Positions 36,781-50,100 are shown, numbered from the stretch's first letter. The stretch is DNA of 64,000 nucleotides from Pempheris klunzingeri (GCF_042242105.1 NC_092012.1:3891970-3955969); one strand, 5' to 3'. Program-made: numbers and translations. Notes: generated by a model from the sequence alone, not told the origin.

Positions 36781-38315
36781 GTATAGAACAACTCAAAATG
36801 ATCGTTAATGACATGTCGAACGTTGTCAGCTTGTTCCTCTGTGCAAACTCAATTAACGCAGCTTTACGTGTCCAGTCGAAGATCAGCGACGAGCGCAGTT
36901 ATTAACACACGTTACAAGCACAGAACAAGCAGCAAACAGAAAAACAAACAACAAAGAGTCAGTGCAGATGCCAGAAACATGGCAGCTCACGTCCTTTTCA
37001 GATTAAGTTCATTGACTTGAACCGCTCAACTGTGTGAGGAAACAAACGACAAACATGAGCAGAAAGCTGCACGAGTGTTGTGGACCATCATACTGTTGTT
37101 AATGACAGAAGAGATTTGATTTTTAGGGCTGAACTGTTTCTGCTTTTACTGGGATCCTCCGTGACTTTTCTCCAGTTTGATTCTCACAAACGGAGCATTT
37201 TGACGGCTTGTTTGTCTTTATTTTGAGGCCTTTCATGTCTTAATCATGGCAGTAATGCACAGTGCTTTTCATTTAGCCCCAAATTGTCCGACATCTTGGC
37301 AAATGACAAGTCAATTTCATTTAAATGTGATTACAAGGCCGCATGTGTCATATTCTCCTGCTCAGTTTTGTACGCTGGTCCTTGAGTCTCCTCTTAGCTG
37401 CAGCTACAAACTGCTGCCTGAAGAGCAAAAACTCCAGATGTAAACAAGTATAATAATCTTATATTTGGTTTCCAAATCTAGCTGGTCTTACTTTTAGCAC
37501 AAATGGATTATTTAATTAATGCAAATGTCACTTATCTAGTCTTAATAAGCAACTCTGTCTCCATTTGAGTTATTCTTAACTAGCTATAAAGGACGTGTCT
37601 GTCAAACACTCAACTACAATGTCCTCACCACACCGGCAGCCAAACTTGCTTGTTTTAAAGGCAGGCTTGCTTCTATCTAGAAAGTTAAGGGCCTCAAGTT
37701 TGACAGACGTTTTTGCAGCATATGTAAATGCCACATTTATGACGGTTCTAGCATCTCAATAATAAATGGGAGACCCTTGTGAATGAGCTAAATTAGTGCC
37801 AGCTAAAACATCAGTCCATTCAAAACTCTATTATTCCCTCTGTGACCTTTTTCTCCCAGCAGCCAGAGGGAAGCAGATGATTCCTAGTTTGTCAAAAAGG
37901 GGCGAAATGGGAGTTAATAGGCAGCTCCTCTGCAAACACTGGGGGTCATTATGAATGGGAGGCAATCACACAGATCAAATATACAGCAGGGGGAAATGGA
38001 TCTGGAATTCAGAGGCAGAAAAAAAAAATAAAGGAGGAAGGGAAATACAAATTGAAGAAGCTAGTAAATATAATAATGTGCGCCTCATGTAATCATCCCT
38101 TTAAATGCAGATACCGAAGAGGAGTGTTGACTGATGGACGCCCTCATGGACAGAGGAGACATGAGGAGACGGAGCTGGATGGGAACCGGTCTAAAGTTAC
38201 AGCTCCTCTAGCTGGAGTTTTAGGAGCCGTTTTCTCAGTTTCTTTCCTCCTGATTTAGTTTGCAGACACGAAGAAGTTCTGCGTCTGAGCAGCACCAACG
38301 TTCTGGCAATGTGAC

Positions 38316-38396
38316 GGATTGATCCAGTAGATGAACAGTAAAGATTAAGAGGATGACAAATAAGCATGCTGCTTACACAGCGCGTGGGGCTAATCC
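38316..38396 (+). promoter_or_regulatory. candidate nr2e3 promoter with CRX/OTX-type sites
   Basis: ctaatcc (38390-38396, within ggggctaatcctcccc) is the canonical CRX/OTX site, 424 bp upstream of the nr2e3 ATG. ggattga at 38316-38322 is a related site on the other strand. NR2E3 acts with CRX and NRL in photoreceptors, so the site is plausible; the transcription start is not known. Confidence 0.35.
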
Positions 38397-38819
38397 TCCC
38401 CCTCCACCCCCCGGATTCCCTTTTGAGGAGCTGCCACCGAGGAGCACCCACAGACAGTGACGGACCCCGGCGGCCAGAGGGAGGACACACAACCTGTTGA
38501 CTTGAAACGAGTGCGAGCTCAAACCCATGGCAGGACCCCAGCCCATCTGCATCTCCACACAGTAGAGGCTCTGCAGGGGACTCAACCCACCATCTGCCCA
38601 CTGGGGAACACTGAAGGCCTGGCAGATACACATTTCTGTCCCCTCACTGGGGTTTTTATTGCAACAAACCCAAAAGGAACTTGAACTCTTTGTGTGTGGA
38701 TCCTGGACATTGTGACAACTTGAACATTTCACTCTCCGGAGAAGAGGACTAACAGTTTGCAGCAAAGTTTATTCCCTCATTTCATCACCGCTCCGGGAGG
38801 CATTTTTAATAAAAAAATA

Positions 38820-41800
38820 ATGGAGGATCACCTGTCGAAGATCCCCATGATGCCGTCCTCTTCCCCCACCGAGTCCTCTGGGAGCAGCGGGACCGACGAC
38901 AGCAGAGGAGGTAAGAGTCTCACATGTCCGCCAGGAGCAACAGGTGCCCCCGGCGCCTGAAAGATGGGACCCAAACTGGGCCTGTAGTTAGAGGAAAAAA
39001 TACCAAGAAACTCTACTAAGATAGATTTTTTAAATAAACATCATCTTGATTATAATCTTGATTTTTAAATTATATTTTTTTTCATTTGAGAGCTTTTACG
39101 CCCCAGGTGACAAAACTCTTTCCCTCCTATTAGTTTATATAAATAAAATAAATAGATAAACATCTGTTTGATTTAACAGAGGTTTCTTTAAGCATGAAGT
39201 AAAACTAAAAAAAATCATGAATGTGCACATAAATCCATTTTTATCTAAATATAAAAAAGTTCATGTAAGTGCATTTCTTAAATACAAATAAGGCCAGAAT
39301 GCATATGTATAATGGGATTAATTGGAATAATATCAGTATCCTTGATTCATTTGTGTTAATTGTTAATCTGCCTCCGGCCATTTATTGTTTCAATTTTATA
39401 ATCATCCACTACATGAGATTTTCAGACCTAAACGGCTGTTGCAATATTGACTCGAGTGTTTTGTCGGGCTGCTGAGCTACATGCAGACTGAGCTGATGGT
39501 ACAGATGGCAGGCACATGTATGAAACAATACCGGGCTCCATGAATGGCACTAACCGATCTGTCCTGTGTGACCGTGTTTGACTTACAGCCAAGAGTCCAG
39601 CCCCGGGAAAAGCCCTGAGCCCGGCTCTGGTCTGCAAAGTGTGCGGAGACACCAGCAGCGGGAAACACTACGGCATCTACGCCTGCAACGGCTGCAGTGG
39701 CTTCTTCAAACGCAGTGTGAGGAGGAGGCTCATTTACAGGTAAGAGAAAGCTGCTGGACAACTGTGTCATTCAATAGCCAGTAAAAGCCAGTTAGTATAT
39801 GATGCATTATGGGAAATTAAGGCATTTTTCCAAATCACTCTCGCAGCCATTTGATCAAGTTAAATCAATCTGTATAATATCTGCCAGGAAGTGATGTTGG
39901 TGTGAATCCAGATACATTTCACCATATATTTGTGCAGCATCTCTGTTAGTTTTGAGTGGACTCTCCCGTTTAAAGTCTTGGTTGTGGGTTCACAGGTGCC
40001 AGGCCGGTACAGGCATGTGTCCAGTGGACAAAGCTCATCGCAACCAGTGCCAGGCATGTCGGCTGAAGAAGTGCCTGCAGGCGGGCATGAATAAGGACGG
40101 TAAGTGTGTAGAAATACATTTAACATTCAAGAAATCCATCAGAAAATTGTGAGAAATGTTCACAGTCTCAATGATGTGACGATATGTAAAGTCAAACTTG
40201 AAACTACGAATGTTTATCATAGTTATTTCCTCAGTCAACACGTCTGACCTTGTTTGTTTCTTCCTCTCTTCCTTCTTTTTCTCCATCTATCCTGCAGCCG
40301 TGCAAAACGAGCGGCAGCCCCGCAGCACAGCTCAGGTCCGTCTGGACTCCATCGACGTGGACCCAGAGAAGGAGCACCTGGCCACCACACGGGAGCCCAC
40401 CTCCTCCTCCTCCTCTTCCTCCTCCTCGTCCTCGTCCTCCAGCGGTTCTGTCATCACGTGGCCCCACATCACCTCCTCCATGTCCATCACCTCCTCGGTC
40501 ACCCCGCAGCGCTGCATCAGTCCCCAGAACAACCACCGCTTCATGGCCAGCCTCATGACGGCCGAGACCTGCGCCAAGCTGGAGCCCGAGGACGGTGAGG
40601 AGGGTTTGGGGCTGTGGGCTGGAAATTATAGAGTTCGCCACTGTGATGTTGGTAAATCAAAGACACTTCAAGTTATCAGTTTCATGTTATCTCCACGAAT
40701 TCAAACATTTGTGTCTGAAACCCGGTACGTTGGGGCAAAGACATTTAAATTAAATCAGTTTGGAGATTTATCAGATGGGATACTGGTGCAGCATGAGGTC
40801 ACCATGACAGAGACGCAGCATTCAAGAAGGAACACGAATTTCATTTTTTATAAAACGTCAAAAAGTGTGCAGCTATGCTAATCGAACAAATCAATAAGAT
40901 GTTAAGCTAATAGGTGCATTTCACTGTGGGTCATAATCACTAAATTATTGCATATTTTGGTTGTATTTACAATAAATACAGCAAAAACATGAAATATGAA
41001 GTATTAGCATAGTAGCATGCAAACAGGCCAAACTAAAAATATTAACATGCAAATAACAACTGACCCATGAATCAAACTGAAGTGGGTTCATCTTTCCATC
41101 AACGCCTTCAATCCAAACCTCTTCTTTTCGGCTTCAGTTGACGAGAACATCGACGTGACGAGCAACGAGCCGGAGCGAGCGTCCTCGGAGTACCACATGG
41201 CTCTGTACCCGTCCAGCTCCGAAAATGTGTACGAGACCTCGGCGAGGCTGCTCTTCATGTCAGTGAAGTGGGCCAAGAACCTGCCGGTGTTTTCCAACCT
41301 GCCCTTCAGAGACCAGGTGAGGGTCAACTTTACGACACACATTCTAAAAAAATTATACTATATTTATTTTGATGTTGCATCAAAAAGTAAGGCACGATAC
41401 TTTAAAAAAAAAAATGATTTGTTGTTTATACCATCAAAGTAATTCAATAATAATTTCCTGATTAATTATTTCATGTAAGTGATACAAAGCTGTATGCAGT
41501 GTTAATTTTGGCACCTTTGATTTGGCAAAAATTTATATTGGTTTTACTCTAATTGTTGTCATTTAATTATTTTTTATTTTGCTTATTTTAGTCTAATTAA
41601 TACAAAAACTTTCACATTAGTGTTTAGTTTTTATTTGATGATGTACATGATCATGTACCATACTACAAAACTACTAATACAAAAATATTATTTTATCAAA
41701 ACTGAAAAGTCATAATTATTTCAAGATCAAGTTATATTTCTGTGTTACTGCTTGGTAATTCTGTAATCATTTTTAGTTGTAAATTATTATATATCATCAA

Positions 41801-43317
41801 TAAGCTTTTTTTTTTTGGCAGGAATTGGCTTCCATATGTAGCCCCTTACAGCCTTGACTAAACAGTGGAGCTAAAAACAAACAACCTTTCTATCACAGGA
41901 CAGGTTTTTAGACTCTTGTGTCCTCGTGTCCCACCAGGTGATTCTGCTGGAGGAGGCGTGGAGCGAGCTCTTCCTGCTCTGTGCCATCCAGTGGTCTCTG
42001 CCGCTGGACAGCTGCCCGCTGCTCTCTCTGCCAGACCTCTGCCCCGGCATGCAGGGAAAAACCAGCTACACCAGCCTGGACCTGCGCCTCCTGCAGGAGG
42101 TCTTCAGCCGCTTCAAGGCCCTGGCTGTCGATCCCACTGAATTCGCCTGCCTCAAAGCCATCGTGCTCTTCAAACCAGGTGAGAGCGACAGGATTGTGAG
42201 TAGCTGGCCTGCAGTGATAAGACTCTAGATGACAGTAGTACAGATATCTTAACATTTACTGAGCACAGAGGACGAACCTTTGTCGTTATTGCAATAACCC
42301 ACTTAATATTTTTTTATTACTACGGGATTCAGGAGGAAAAAAACAACAAAACCTTAGAATCAGAATCAATAGAAAGTAGCCAAAAAAAAAGGTTGTTCTC
42401 TGACTTTAGTAAAGCAACTAAATGTGTGTTGAGTGTTACAACATGCTCATTTAAATGCGACACATGTCTGAATTTGTGACTCACATCAGTGTTCCCTCTC
42501 CTCCTACAGAGACTCGTGGTTTGAAAGATCCAGAACAGGTGGAGAACCTGCAGGATCAGTCTCAAGTGATGCTGGGACAACACATCCGCTCACACTACCC
42601 CAGTCAGCCCGCCAGGTAACGTCCCGTCTGAGCACATCACCCCCGCAGCGCCGCACGGATTTAAATCCTGTTTGTCTGTGCTCTCCTTTATGTATCCTCC
42701 ATTGTAGTTAATTGTTGTTCTTCAAATTTGCTCAGGGTAACTTCTGTAATTTTATTTTATTTTTTATTAATCTATTAAACTAATTGGCCGGTTATTCAGA
42801 GGATTAAGACAAATACAAACAAAATAGGCCCAGAAAACAGAGCTGATGGGAGGATTGAGGATTTGGTGTGGACTTTAGGGACATTGAATTGGCCTGGAAA
42901 TAAGAAAAAATGACCTGTAAATATGGATAAAATAATTAACAGTGATAAAACCAGGCGTGCACAGCCTCACAGCTTGAATAAATGATAATTTAGATATGTG
43001 CATCAGACTGTCTTGGACTCACTCACAGCTCTGCTAGACTCCCACCAAATAATTGTTGTTTTTAAAAATGGCGTCAAAGAAAATCTCGTGCTGCCACTTC
43101 CTTGTCATATAAATGATGAAATAGAGATTTCCTGTTGCACGCAGAATTAGATTTAAATTTTTCTTCCTTGTGTGTGTTTTTTAGGTTTGGAAAGCTGCTT
43201 CTTCTTCTTCCCTCTCTGCGTTTTGTGAACTCGGAGCGGATAGAGCTGCTGTTCTTCCACAGGACCATCGGAAACACTCCCATGGAGAAACTGTTGTGTG
43301 ACATGTTTAAGAACTAA
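38820..43317 (+). CDS. nr2e3: nr2e3, photoreceptor-specific nuclear receptor (8 coding exons, 433 aa)
   Basis: NR2E3 (PNR) is an orphan nuclear receptor that represses cone genes and helps activate rod genes with CRX and NRL. Exons: 38820-38910, 39589-39739, 39996-40099, 40298-40594, 41138-41316, 41938-42178, 42510-42615, 43185-43317; they sum to 1302 nt with consistent phases. The DNA-binding domain is at residues 46-111 with eight zinc-binding cysteines and the P-box CNGCSG typical of NR2E3 (Asn where many receptors have Asp or Glu). The linker has a run of 14 serines (151-164), absent from recalled human NR2E3 (410 aa). The ligand-binding domain (about 215-433) has [35 protein letters not shown], and ends with the AF-2 region [16 protein letters not shown]. 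An ORF reading through the exon 4 donor is intronic sequence. stra6 follows 3.8 kb downstream on the same strand. Confidence 0.97.
40410..40442 (+). repeat. (TCC)n coding repeat in nr2e3 exon 4
   Basis: Imperfect TCC/TCT/TCG units encode the run of 14 Ser residues in the hinge between the DNA- and ligand-binding domains. A likely length-variable tract. Confidence 0.8.
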
Positions 43318-43477
43318 AACCCACAACCCAGATCGGTCATCAATAATCTCCAGCTCCGGAGGGATGATATTTTGACAGATGTTTGCTTTGTATTTCTGTA
43401 AACATATCAGAGATTCTGCGTGCTGTTATTTTTTAAAGGCCACTTTATTACTTGTTTGTCGTCATTCTGAAAATGTA

Positions 43478-43793
43478 ATTAAATTCTCACAGTATCATCA
43501 CGCTTGCTGTCTATATGTATCATATTTAGACTTTAGTTTGTGTCTGAGGTGACTCACAGTCACCTTTCATCCTCTAGTATGTCCTTATTTGTTGTGTTTT
43601 TTGTGACAGTTACAATGCAGATCTTTATTTGTTTGGTGGTAGACGGACTGTAAATCCCTGCTGTCATTAATGTGACTGTGTACTTATGTTATCATGCCTT
43701 GATAAAGTAAAAGAAATTGCTTAAACGGTGTTTGATTCTGTTTTTCTCACCCTTCACAAGAGATGATGTAGACTTTAATCCGTCACTAATAAA
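43478..43793 (+). terminator. candidate nr2e3 poly(A) signals
   Basis: ATTAAA at 43478-43483 and AATAAA at 43788-43793, 160 and 470 nt after the stop codon. Which one is used is unknown. Confidence 0.45.
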
Positions 43794-44439
43794 GGGAGAT
43801 AGTTACTTGTGCATAATTTAAAAGATACAGCTGAGTAAAGACGGGAACAATAAATACATTTGACGCATTACGTGAGTCGGCTGCAGCAGAGACTCTCTGT
43901 AAGGTCGAAGAGCGCCCTCCTCTGTTTGGTTTAAAACACAAAACCCTCAACACACACTCACACACATGCACACACACTCTTAACTGAGGGTAGATTGGAG
44001 TTGAATCCTTTCACTGTGAGTTAGTTAGGAACAACAAGCCCAGTTTGGAGAAGGCCAATTTCCTCTTGTACACATATATATATATTCCAATTACTGTACG
44101 TAGCAGATATGCTGAGTTAAGGGTTGGTTAGAGGCTTTTCCTCTGTTCTGTCTTTGGGTAATAAACCTGCCCGGAGAGGCTCTGTGGACATCTTGTTAAC
44201 AGATGGAAGGACGGGGGCTGATGTTGTCATTCTTTGTTACTGCAGACACGCTGTCATTTTTATATGATCCATGAAATCAATAGTTGCTGGTTTGACAACA
44301 AATCCTGGACGGGAAAACAGCGTAACTGCGTTTTTTTTATTGCATTTACATTCATTTAGATGAGTCATGTTTAATGGTCGTGTGATTTAATAAAACCAGT
44401 TTACACCATAGAATAGAATTTAGATGATTTAATAATTAT

Positions 44440-44650
44440 CATATTCACCATCTTAGTTTAGTGTGTTAGCGTGCTGGCATTTGTTTATTGGCACTCGACA
44501 CTAAGAATGATAGGAATGTCATTATTGGACTAATTAACAAAACGTGGGCGGGATTACCAAAGACATTATTTAGATTTATCCTCTGGGAATCATGAATGTG
44601 TGTTGAATTTTTCATGACAATCCACCCAATGGCTGCTGAGATATTTAACC
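44440..44650 (+). repeat. 'GCTAACATGCTGATG' family fragment
   Basis: Contains ttcaccatcttagtttagtg, gataggaatgtcatt and catgacaatccacccaatgg, the usual modules of the family. Confidence 0.6.
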
Positions 44651-46502
44651 CTTGCATGGTGTTCGGGTTTGAGGGGCCTGATTTCATCTGTTTTCATGTT
44701 CTTTATCAGAAGAGAAATTATACGATGAATCATTTTGTCAAACTCAGACTCATCAATATGAGTAATATAAGGCCACTGAGTCTGAGTTAAGTCTGGATCA
44801 AAGAGGTCACCATCCACAGAGCGCTGTGTCACTAGCACAGGTAAAACAGGACATACCTCCAGGGGTTTATTTGGGAGGAGGTCAAACAGCCACAGCAGAG
44901 GGTTGTTCTGGATCGGAAGCAAGTTATTGATACCTCAGTCCCTTGACTGGTAAGATTTAGGCATGAGGACCATTGATTGGTTAGGTGGTTGTGGTTCAGG
45001 GTTTTTATCAGGTTCCGAACCAATGAATCTGCTGAGAAGAGGTGGAAAAAAAACATATCGCAGACTGAATATTATGTTTGTTGAGACTGTTGATCTCCTG
45101 TGAGTTAGCTGTTCACTTCTATTAGTGTGTCGACTCCGATCAGCCCAGGCCACAGATCATGTAGCCGATGCCTCGCAGTATTTGGTCTCACCATGACTTG
45201 AACTAGCGGTGATTCTTTGTTTTGAACATCAGTGTTAAACGTGGTCAGACTGGAAATGAATGTTGATTAACTGTAACAGCATAGAAACAGTTGAAATCGG
45301 TACATTAATTTACAAACTACTACCATGAGTATGACACTTGCAAGTATCTGGTATCACTGTTACTATGTGCTGCACCGCACATCTTCAGACGCCAGCACAG
45401 TGACAGTAACATCAAAATCAAGAGTTTGTCTGCTTTTACATCTCGTTTCAAAGTGGAGGTTATTTGAAGCGAGTGCTGGCGTACCTCAGCTAAATGTCAC
45501 TCTGATAAGAGAAGTCACTCAGGATTATTTCACCTGCTGCTTCACACACGTGAAAAACATCTGAGGAGCAGAAGTGGACGAAGGTGGTGGACACATCAAA
45601 AGCTCCAGTGAGCTTCATAAGCCAGTGCTTTGCTTTTCATGCAGTAGTTTATTTTTGTACGGCTCGTTGTTCAGCTTTATTTCAGCAGTTTGGTGCGGCG
45701 AGACTAGCATGAGCACCTTTTTTTTTTTTTCTTACATCATTAATGGCTTTATGTTGAAATAGCAGCAGCTGAGCATTGTGGGTCCCGTGCGAGGCCCCAG
45801 AAAATCCTGGGATCAGATCAGCTGGCCCTCTGTCATATGAGGGAGCTCACAGATCCAGATTAACAAACTTTGAACTTCGTCTGATTTCGCTGCAAAGTGT
45901 GCTGCAGAAAAAAAAAGTGTCCCAAAGGTGGAAACTGTACCTTTAACTATTCGTCATGGTGCACAGAATGAGCAGTAGGAGATTGATCCCAAACTGAGGC
46001 CTCGACTCACATGTCAAACGATCAGCATTCTCATTTTGGCCTTTCCTAAGCTCTTTTCACACAAAGGTTGTCCCTGTTTAAATGAGAGATTTTCATCTTA
46101 TTATAAGATTAGTCTCTTAAGTAGCAGGCGGTCAGGTTAACGCCACGTTGCAGCGCAAAACTGACATAATCTCAACGAGAAATCACACTGGGTGCTTTTA
46201 TTTCAGCGTGAATACACCAAACATGAGACATCAAAACATGTCGGACGTCATGAGTTGTGTTTTTACTTTTGGTTTGGGAGATTTTAACACACAGAGGGAA
46301 ACGTATATGTAGGCACGGCGTGGGATGAAGGAAGCAGCAGCACATTTTAGTTTGTACTATATTTAAGACAAACAAAACCTTCTTTTGTGGGTCCAGTTTT
46401 ATAGAAGAGTGTAACTCTCATTGTATTTTCTCCATTGATTTGGTGTGTAAAACTCCAGAAAACTGAGAAATGCTGTCACAATTACCTAGAGCGACATCGC
46501 AC

Positions 46503-46540
46503 ATAAATAAATAAATAAATAAATAAATAGATAAATAAAC
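46503..46540 (+). repeat. (ATAA)n microsatellite
   Basis: About nine ataa units with one substitution. Confidence 0.9.
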
Positions 46541-46961
46541 AAACGAAAATTATTAAGATAGTTACAAGGAAGCAGCATATCCTTGCATTTGATGAGCAGA
46601 AAAGATGAAATGTAATCAATATCAAAATTTAATCCAAATTTTTTGTCAAGTCAGTCAAGTTATTGTCGAGCTTCACTCGTATTAACTGTTGTGTAGTTAG
46701 ATTTATAACAAAACATCATATGTTGTAGCAGCTATAACTGACAGTTGACTGTATGTATGAATCATAACAATAATAACATCTGAATAGATGACATCCATAT
46801 ATCAGGTTTAGAAGATTAGCCATCACATCAGTTCAGGGAGCACTGAGGTCACTGAGGTCACTTTAGGTCAGCTCATTCCTCCACTTCTTATCTTATTGAC
46901 TGTGCTGTTGAACCTCTCTCTCTCTCCTGTTGCTCCCCTCTGTGCACTTGTTAATCTGCAG

Positions 46962-47147
46962 CGTTTGAGCTCCCTGACTGGAATGTGTTCGGGTGTTTTG
47001 GGCCAAACTGTCCCGACACGTTACAGCAGCAGCAGCAGCAGCAGCAGCAGATCACAGAGCGAAGGTTACCTGGCTAGAGGAGGATCTAGAGTCCTCTGGA
47101 TCTCTAATCATCCTGCTTCGCCCGTTTGACGCAACTGAGCAGCTGCG
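46962..47147 (+). other. probable stra6 5' UTR exon segment with a 48-codon upstream ORF
   Basis: A strong pyrimidine tract ending cag at 46959-46961 suggests an acceptor, so 46962-47147 would be 5' UTR joined to the first coding exon. An ATG at 46983 opens a 48-codon ORF that stops at 47127-47129, 18 nt before the stra6 ATG. A (CAG)9 tract (47024-47050) is read in this frame as eight serines. The acceptor and UTR are inferred; the ORF is seen. Confidence 0.5.
47024..47050 (+). repeat. (CAG)9 in stra6 5' leader
   Basis: Nine uninterrupted CAG units about 100 nt upstream of the stra6 start codon. Confidence 0.95.
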
Positions 47148-50100
47148 ATGAATCACAGCAAGGTCGAATTCGAGCCTTTTGAATATTCCTACTATGACTA
47201 TTCAGACTGGTACTCCAATGCAGAGCCAACCAAACCACCCAAAGAGTGAGTATGAAGCCACAGTTTCATGCACAAGTCAGAAAAATGTGAATTTCTATTC
47301 ATATTTTGATGATTGCTATTGTTATGTATTGATTCCATGTACTAGTGCAGTATGGGAAATTATATTAGTGACTTCACAACAGCAGAAAAGTGGTGATTTT
47401 ACTTGTTATTGTGCTAAATTTGAACAATTTTACACATGAATGGCATCTTGAAACCTTGAAATCAATATTAATCCCATAAAGAACTAATCAAAATCGTATG
47501 GCTCACTTATCCCAAAAAGCAATCATACTTAATAATCCTAAAATTGTGGTCCTGGACTGCGACATTTAAACAGTTTCATCAATATTTCTCTGCCAGTTTT
47601 TTGTTCCAGCTCTGGTTTATAACAACATTTTCCTTTTTGTCACAGAGTTATTTTACCATGTGACCCCACAGCGGACGACAAGTTCTTCCACATATGCATG
47701 CTGTCAATATCAGTAAGTATCTGTACTATTAAAGTTAAGGTGACAATACATCTGAAAAGTAAAGGCACATTTTGTAGAGTGTAGTTATTGGTATTAGTAA
47801 AGTATTTTGATGTAAACACTTCCTCAGTCACAATCAGAATTATTGAACTGGCCAGATTTACTGTACATACATATAAAAAGAACATTGCAAAATAAAATCG
47901 ATTGATTTACTCTGCAGTTGTCCTGAGTAAAGTGAAATACAGAGAATGTAGATGTTCTGAAGTTGTCCTCCAGTGCTTTTTTCTTCTTCTATGAATCTAT
48001 CAGCTGGTTTTGATTCAGACAAATGCCGAATTTAATGATGTTTGTCCTCACCCAGTTACAAGTGAAGGCCCCTTTACCTCGGTCAGAGAGCTCCTCATGC
48101 TGTACACAGAATGGACGTCGACCAATTTCCCCCGTTTAGAAAGTAATATGTAATAAACTGTGACAACTGGGTCAGTGCAGTCATCAGATATAACAAGACG
48201 TTGTCGTCTGAAGAATGTTCAAAATTAGTTTTTTTTCTATAACTGATGCAGTAGGTCGCTCTACGCTGACTTCCGCTTGCATCTACAAAGCTACTTTTCT
48301 TTGTTATTTCATAAAGTTGCATAGCTTTAATGAGGTAATTAGCTGGACTTTGAATAACATTAATTGCAAAATAAATCAAATCATATGTAACATACTTGAC
48401 CATTTTCAGAATATTTCAGAAGTTTTGTATCACATATCAGCAAATCAACATAAATTAGTAGCAGCAAATGAAGACAAATGTTTTAAGTTATGTCACAAAA
48501 AGAGGTTAAGCAGTTTTGATAGATTTGATAAATAAAGTCGTACAATTCATTTGCACTGGAAGCTGTAAACTGGCACCTGCACTTCTGTGTGTTTCAGGGC
48601 TGCAATGACGTGAGGAAGCGTCAACCAATCACATGTTTTTGTTTTTCCGCTCCCCGTTTCTCTCCCCACAAAAGCTAACATTAGAGTCTGAGAATAAAAC
48701 ACTACACATGGGAAAGCAATGGAGCAGCAAAATGTGATGTTTATATATTAATACGACATAACGGTCAATGTAGCCGGGAATAATGCAGCATTATGCATAA
48801 ACAGCATTAAAAACAATTTCAATTATGTCAATAATGGCTATTTTCAGTGCAAATAACAGAATCTCTAACTCAATTTTAAAAAAGCAGACTCTTAAATAAA
48901 ATAAGATAACAAAATCAAACACACGGTCAAGTCCTTTAAACCACATGTCGAGCTCTGTCTTTTATATGATGGCAGTAAAATGTCGGAGCCTGGCAGCATT
49001 TCATAGTTAATTTTACAATCCATTTTATTGCAATATGCATTGAGTGAAGATATGTTGTTAGAAGCTTAACATAGAAGTGCTGTATGATGTGATCAGGTCA
49101 AAACACTTTTGTTTTGTGGTCTTCAAGCCTTCCTGATGAATGTCATCTCTCCCTGTAGCTGGTGATCATGTTAATCCTGGCAGCTCTCACCAGGAAAAAC
49201 AAGTTCTGCCAAGGATTTAAGAGAGGATCCTCCAGTATCTTCAGGTGAATGAGGGAAGTCTAGAGATAAATGGGACTTTACAGACTGCAGTTTGTCTCGT
49301 ATTATCTAAATGTTCCTCTGTGTGGTCTCGCAGTCCGGTTAACTTCCTGGACCAGACTCAGCAGAAAGGCCTGGTCATGGCTGTTTTTGGGCTGGTGTTC
49401 AGCAAGCTGGCAATGCTGGTGATTGCCCCGGACCCTCTGCCTTTCTCCAAGGACACTCCAGCGGGCATTAAAGGTGAACATTTGTATGTTTGATCTCTCC
49501 TCCTGAAGAACTGAGCTATATTTATACATTTCTTTTTGAAACTGGAGGGCAGTAAAGCAGCCTGTGTTATTATCAAAACTCACTGACCACGCTTCATTTA
49601 CATAAAACTTGTGAACTAAGCTTGTAAACTAAAAGAAGACGCATGAATTTAAGTGAAATGTTATGAGAAAATGCCTTGTTTTATCCCTTGTTTTTCAGAG
49701 TACATGAAGATAATCGCCATCTTCTACTATCCTGTCCTGTATTATCCTCTGTTGGTCTGTGGCACTCTGCAGCACAAAGCAGGTTATGTGTTCGGGACGC
49801 TGCTCTCATTCAGTCACTTCGGGGTCCTGGTGTGGCAGAAGTTTGACTGCCCAAAGACTCCAGAGGTGAGACGCCAATATCCTCCAATATTCTAGAAACA
49901 CGTCCAATATCGCCACAAACCAGTGCTGCACATTAAATAATCTCAGCAGGTTTTAAAAATGTTCTGATGGCAGTTTTTAAGCAAGATTAGTTGGTTTTTT
50001 GGCCACTAGGGGGCAACAGAGCAACACAACACTGATATATTATCACCATATAAAGTTATCATGGTGATTTGTTGCCTATTTAAACATCCAGCAGATACAA

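Larger units (their letters stand above)
17610..38300. other. gene-poor interval upstream of nr2e3
   Basis: About 20.7 kb with no exon chain, tRNA or other gene that I could recognise; the short ORFs here have no family features. It holds several interspersed repeats, microsatellites (30644-30910; (CAG)8 at 28776-28799) and blocks less AT-rich than their surroundings: 19490-20060, 20440-20800, 22200-22530, 25200-25500, 26220-26350, 28770-29000 and 35290-35640. Some blocks contain homeodomain-type words (CTAATCC, CTAATTAG, TAATTAA). They may be conserved enhancers, which only alignment could show. Confidence 0.5.
43794..46961. other. nr2e3-stra6 intergenic region
   Basis: No gene recognised. 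It contains a 'GCTAACATGCTGATG' repeat fragment (44440-44650), a short (TA)n run near 44075-44084, and an (AAAT)n tract at 46503-46540. The last 50 bp are pyrimidine-rich and end in ctgcag, a likely acceptor for a stra6 5' UTR exon. The untranslated first exon and promoter of stra6 must lie somewhere in this interval but were not identified. Confidence 0.5.

Noticed and set aside
17610..38300. tRNA or microRNA genes in the gene-poor interval
   Set aside because: No B-box-like GGTTCRANYCC with a paired acceptor stem was noticed, and hairpins could not be scored by eye. A tRNAscan or miRNA search would settle this.
38197..38765. Minus-strand ORFs of 130-144 aa in the nr2e3 upstream region
   Set aside because: No recognisable domain, and the two overlap in different frames; likely chance ORFs in GC-richer promoter DNA.
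40198..40881. 227-aa plus-strand ORF overlapping nr2e3 exon 4
   Set aside because: It reads from the intron through exon 4 and past a good donor (gacg|gtgagg) into intron 4. Only 40298-40594 is coding.
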